The notes beneath the pieces were generated by a model. That model ran no database searches. It was not told where the DNA came from and saw nothing but the letters and a program-made list of their open reading frames with translations. Shown here piece after piece: positions 61,417-64,000 of a stretch of DNA of 64,000 nucleotides. Positions within the stretch are counted from its first letter, which is position 1, and each line of letters starts with the position of its first letter. The translations under genes and the position numbers were made by a program. The stretch spans positions 682,001 to 746,000 of the forward strand of contig NZ_JAIQDB010000001.1 in NCBI RefSeq assembly GCF_020037475.1, read 5' to 3'. The DNA is from Sutcliffiella deserti. Lineage in GTDB: Bacteria > Bacillota > Bacilli > Bacillales > Bacillaceae_I.

Positions 61417-62114
61417 TGGAATATGGACAAATTACAGTTGAGTTAATAATTGGATTTATCGCTCTTTTTGTCATCACACAAGTTTTGGGTAAAACACAGA
61501 TTACTCAAATTACCCCTTTTGACTTTATCTCTGCTCTGGTATTAGGAGAATTAGTTGGTAATGCACTGTATGATGATGAGGTTGGTGTAGGTAAGATCCT
61601 TTTCACGGTAGCACTATGGGGGATTCTCATTTTTTTACTGGAGCTTATTACACAAAAGTGGGGGAAAACACGTGTTTTTTTAGAAGGCAGCCCATCCATG
61701 GTTATACATAAGGGACAGATTGTAAAAAAAGAGTTAAAAAAAGCAAAGCTCGATATCGATCAACTTCGCCACTTGTTGCGTTCCAAAGGAGCATTTTCCA
61801 TAAAAGAAGTGGAATACGCCATATTAGAAACAGACGGAACAGTGAGCGTTCTTAAAAAACACAGATATGCCCAACCCTACAATTCCGACTTAAATATTCC
61901 GGAAAAGAAAGTAACCCTTGCCATCCCTTTAATTTCCGATGGACAAATACTTTCCGACAACCTAAAAGAAACAAACCTCACGGAGCAATGGCTTCTAACA
62001 GAAATAAAAAAACTAGGATATCATACGCCGCGCGACATCATTTATGCTGAATGGGAAGAAGCCAATCCATTGTTTGCCATTCCTTATTTAGAAAGTGATT
62101 CTACTAATAATTGA
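61413..62114 (+). CDS. DUF421 (YetF/YkjA-type) membrane protein
   Basis: A 233-residue protein with three N-terminal helices (VELIIGFIALFVITQVLG, DFISALVLGELVGNALY, GKILFTVALWGILIFLLEL), then the DUF421 domain (FLEGSPSMVIHKGQIVKKELKKAKLDIDQLRHLLRSKGAFSIKEVEYAILETDGTVSVL). B. subtilis has several (YetF, YkjA, YrbG, YdfS), linked to spores or envelope without defined activity. The start is coupled to a seven-codon leader; its 3' end overlaps the convergent MBL gene by 31 bases. Confidence 0.9.
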   Translation: MMEYGQITVELIIGFIALFVITQVLGKTQITQITPFDFISALVLGELVGNALYDDEVGVGKILFTVALWGILIFLLELITQKWGKTRVFLEGSPSMVIHKGQIVKKELKKAKLDIDQLRHLLRSKGAFSIKEVEYAILETDGTVSVLKKHRYAQPYNSDLNIPEKKVTLAIPLISDGQILSDNLKETNLTEQWLLTEIKKLGYHTPRDIIYAEWEEANPLFAIPYLESDSTNN

Positions 62115-62992
62115 TTATGCTTTACTAATAGGTCTACCTTGTTCTCCCTCATCAGTTTTGTTAGGTAGGCCGTTATGGCAGTACGAAATAACATATAAGA
62201 AGACGTGTTTTTTATCATAATTTCTTTTTCTCTACAGGCTTTTGTAATGAGCATATCCAAAGAAATACCTTCTGGGCTTTCTCTGATCATTTCATATAGG
62301 AGATTTTCAATTTCTTTGTGTACCTTAAGATTTTCTTCCAAGGTTAACTTAATATTCTCTTCAAAGCTTCCATGTCCTGGAACTGCTCCTTTGCATGAAA
62401 GTTTTTTTAATTTTTCAATGGATTGTATTGTCTGATGGGCATCGACAATATATGGAATTCGATGCTTGTGTAAAGATTCCACTCCGAAGTATCCATCTCC
62501 TGCAAAAAGAACCTCGTCATAAATGACACCAAATTGATTGTAACTATGACCAGGAAGCGCAATGGTTTCTATAGATGTATCTGCTAGTTGAACTGTTCCC
62601 TCTTCTTCCAGCACAAGGTCAACCCTTACCGCTTTTCCTTCAAGAAATTTATTTCTCCATGACTTTAGTGGCTGGACACCATGAAATAAATATAGCGGCT
62701 CAATCATCGGGTGTTGGAGGATCGCTGCCTCAAAGACAGGGGAAATAGTATAAACCTGGTATTCCTGCTGTAGATAGGCAGCTCCACCATAATGATCTGC
62801 ATGTGCGTGAGTAATAAAAAGGTGGGTAATTGGTATTTCCATCTTTTGTGCTTCTTTAATAACCTTTTTCATCGTCTGGTCCTCTAAACCGGCATCAATA
62901 AGCATCCCTTCTTTTTTCGATAATCTAATATATCCTATATTAACCACCCCAGGGAAATACCCGGCTTTGTCCGTGATGGAATGAAACACCAT
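62084..62992 (-). CDS. MBL-fold metallohydrolase
   Basis: A 302-residue metallo-beta-lactamase-fold enzyme. FITHAHADHYGG is the metal-binding HxHxDH motif, ALPGHSYNQFG and FAGDGYFG give further ligands, and AVPGHGS the last histidine. The C-terminal 80 residues form a winged-helix-like part. Substrate unknown; the layout suits hydroxyacylglutathione hydrolase or lactonase-like proteins. The end overlaps the convergent DUF421 gene. Confidence 0.9.
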   Translation of the reverse strand: MVFHSITDKAGYFPGVVNIGYIRLSKKEGMLIDAGLEDQTMKKVIKEAQKMEIPITHLFITHAHADHYGGAAYLQQEYQVYTISPVFEAAILQHPMIEPLYLFHGVQPLKSWRNKFLEGKAVRVDLVLEEEGTVQLADTSIETIALPGHSYNQFGVIYDEVLFAGDGYFGVESLHKHRIPYIVDAHQTIQSIEKLKKLSCKGAVPGHGSFEENIKLTLEENLKVHKEIENLLYEMIRESPEGISLDMLITKACREKEIMIKNTSSYMLFRTAITAYLTKLMRENKVDLLVKHNQLLVESLSK

Positions 62993-63020
62993 TAGATACC
63001 CGTCCTTTTCATTCGAGCCT

Positions 63021-63284
63021 CTAGATAGACTCGTTAATATATCTTCCTTTTCCTGTTATATCAAAAAGCAATCGATCACTAATCTGCTTTGTTTGTTCTT
63101 CCCTTTTTCGTTCAACCAATCTGCTATGATTATTCTTTTGAATATCCTCCCAGGAATATTGGGAGTCGACACGATAAAAAGTTGGTTTAACTACTGGATC
63201 TAGCTTTATATATTCTTTAGTAGAAGCTGTCCGATTAGCATATTGTGTATACGTATCCATTTGTACTGGTAAGACATACCCCAT
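63021..63284 (-). CDS. Hypothetical protein, 87 residues
   Basis: I do not recognise it. Hydrophilic, with Tyr- and Thr-rich head (MGYVLPVQMDTYTQYANRT), then a highly charged middle (SRLVERKREEQTKQISDRL). AAAGGAGTG precedes the ATG at 63284. It is divergent from the helicase gene. Confidence 0.7.
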   Translation of the reverse strand: MGYVLPVQMDTYTQYANRTASTKEYIKLDPVVKPTFYRVDSQYSWEDIQKNNHSRLVERKREEQTKQISDRLLFDITGKGRYINESI

Positions 63285-63412
63285 TAATAATCACTCCTTT
63301 ACTTATTTTTTCCCTTAATTTGAAAAAAACAAACTTATTGAAGTCAGATGTTTTCTCTATAGTTTATGTGTTAATATGAGAAAGATTGACGGTAAAAAGG
63401 AGTACATATCTT

Positions 63413-64000
63413 ATGAAGTCTGCCATTTGGAATGAACGTAACATCCATTTAGATAATATAACAAGAGAACGCTATCAGGAAATTCATGAAGCAGGTATCA
63501 AAGGGACTCTTACATGCTCCACTTGCGGAGAAAAAGTTCAGCTCTATCTTGGTATATGGAAAGAACCTCAATTTTTTCATATCAATGAAGACATATCTCA
63601 TGAAAATATAGAACGAAAAACACAAAAAGAAGCCGCTATCACTTTAGCTGAAGAGTATGTGGAGCGGGATGGATTTCGTTACCCAAAATCACGTGCCATC
63701 TCTCCCTCTTCACAAGATACAAAAAAATTAGATTGGAAAGAACCAAAAGTCCTCTCCCATCTTCCGATTTTTACAAAAGAAGTGTCAAAAACATCACCTG
63801 TTTTAAGTAGTTTTTTTGATCGGCTACAACAAAGACATATTTACTTAGATTCCTTTCAACAGGAAGCTGCTTCTTCGATAGATGGGCCATTGCTTGTACT
63901 TGCAGGAGCAGGCAGCGGAAAAACCCGTGTCTTAACAACCCGCGTTGCCTATATGGTACAGGAACATGCAATAGACCCGCGTTCGATTATGTTGATCACT
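63413..64000 (+). CDS. yjcD: UvrD/Rep-type helicase with N-terminal zinc ribbon (YjcD-like, partial)
   Basis: The frame runs off the right edge; about 196 residues are visible. The N-terminus is an accessory domain with a CSTCGEK zinc-ribbon half, then a linker, and from about residue 140 the helicase core: LDSFQQEAASSIDGPLLVLAGAGSGKTRVLTTRVAYMV, with Walker A GAGSGKT. It matches the B. subtilis YjcD type. AAGGAG is ten bases upstream of the ATG. Neighbourhood with yjcF-G-H supports the name. Confidence 0.88.
   Translation, partial: MKSAIWNERNIHLDNITRERYQEIHEAGIKGTLTCSTCGEKVQLYLGIWKEPQFFHINEDISHENIERKTQKEAAITLAEEYVERDGFRYPKSRAISPSSQDTKKLDWKEPKVLSHLPIFTKEVSKTSPVLSSFFDRLQQRHIYLDSFQQEAASSIDGPLLVLAGAGSGKTRVLTTRVAYMVQEHAIDPRSIMLIT

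Overview
The window looks like the chromosome of an AT-rich, endospore-forming Bacillaceae (a Bacillus-type Firmicute). Evidence: strong AGGAGG-type ribosome binding sites, two S-box (SAM-I) riboswitches, forespore and spore genes (an alpha/beta SASP, splAB, ku and ligD, sigI-rsgI), and Bacillus subtilis-like gene neighbourhoods such as mtn/ogt/kinE/ktrD and yjcD-F-G-H. Most genes are ordinary chromosomal housekeeping or stationary-phase genes. No phage, integrase, transposase or CRISPR array was seen.

Region by region. 1-920: 5' part of a CoA-disulfide-reductase-like flavoprotein. 1.0-11.0 kb: the complete methionine salvage pathway, as mtnWXBD, mtnE, mtnU and mtnKA; mtnW and mtnK each follow their own SAM-I riboswitch. 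A tandem array of about sixteen 52-53 bp hairpin repeats (about 6.92-7.74 kb) and a cold-shock gene sit inside this block. 11.1-14.7 kb: an ArsR/DUF2087 regulator with a perfect 20-bp palindrome upstream, ogt, and a four-PAS KinE-like sensor kinase. 15-22 kb: B12-binding radical SAM protein, small (possibly spore) proteins, KtrD-type K+ channel, sspD, rsgI and sigI. 22.5-26.7 kb: bacterial NHEJ (Ku, LigD) with an orphan heptose-bisphosphatase-like HAD enzyme and a 41-bp repeat cluster. 26.9-38.4 kb: YeiH-like exporter, orphan peptide-type ABC permease pair, MscS channel, FbpA-like peptide, DinG-like helicase with a nuclease-like N-terminus, kynU-kynB, small envelope proteins and a PAP2 phosphatase. 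38.7-46.3 kb: LysM/3D wall protein, FAD monooxygenase plus methyltransferase pair, VanW protein, splAB, a MITE-like element and an M42 peptidase.

46.4-55.7 kb is the most accessory-looking stretch. It holds a promoter- and terminator-bounded transcript of about 355 nt with a perfect 12-bp long-range helix around a 30-codon ORF, several acetyltransferases, and several decayed genes (a TlpA/ResA-like thioredoxin, a methyltransferase, the rhodanese domain of a CoA-disulfide reductase, a tautomerase). It also holds a rhodanese-like protein behind a CsoR/CstR-type operator, a tRNA-Val(GAC), and a WYL-like small protein behind two LexA-like boxes. 55.8-64 kb: SCO protein, a NitT/TauT/Ssu-type ABC transporter, yjcH-yjcG-yjcF, a DUF421 membrane protein with a 7-codon leader, an MBL hydrolase and the start of a YjcD-like UvrD helicase.

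Functional themes are sulfur and methionine economy (mtn genes, Ssu-type transporter, persulfide-type operator, CoA-disulfide reductase) and spore DNA survival (SASP, spore photoproduct lyase, Ku/LigD, Ogt). The strongest candidates for undescribed biology are the structured RNA at 46.44-46.80 kb and the 53-bp hairpin array at 6.9-7.7 kb.
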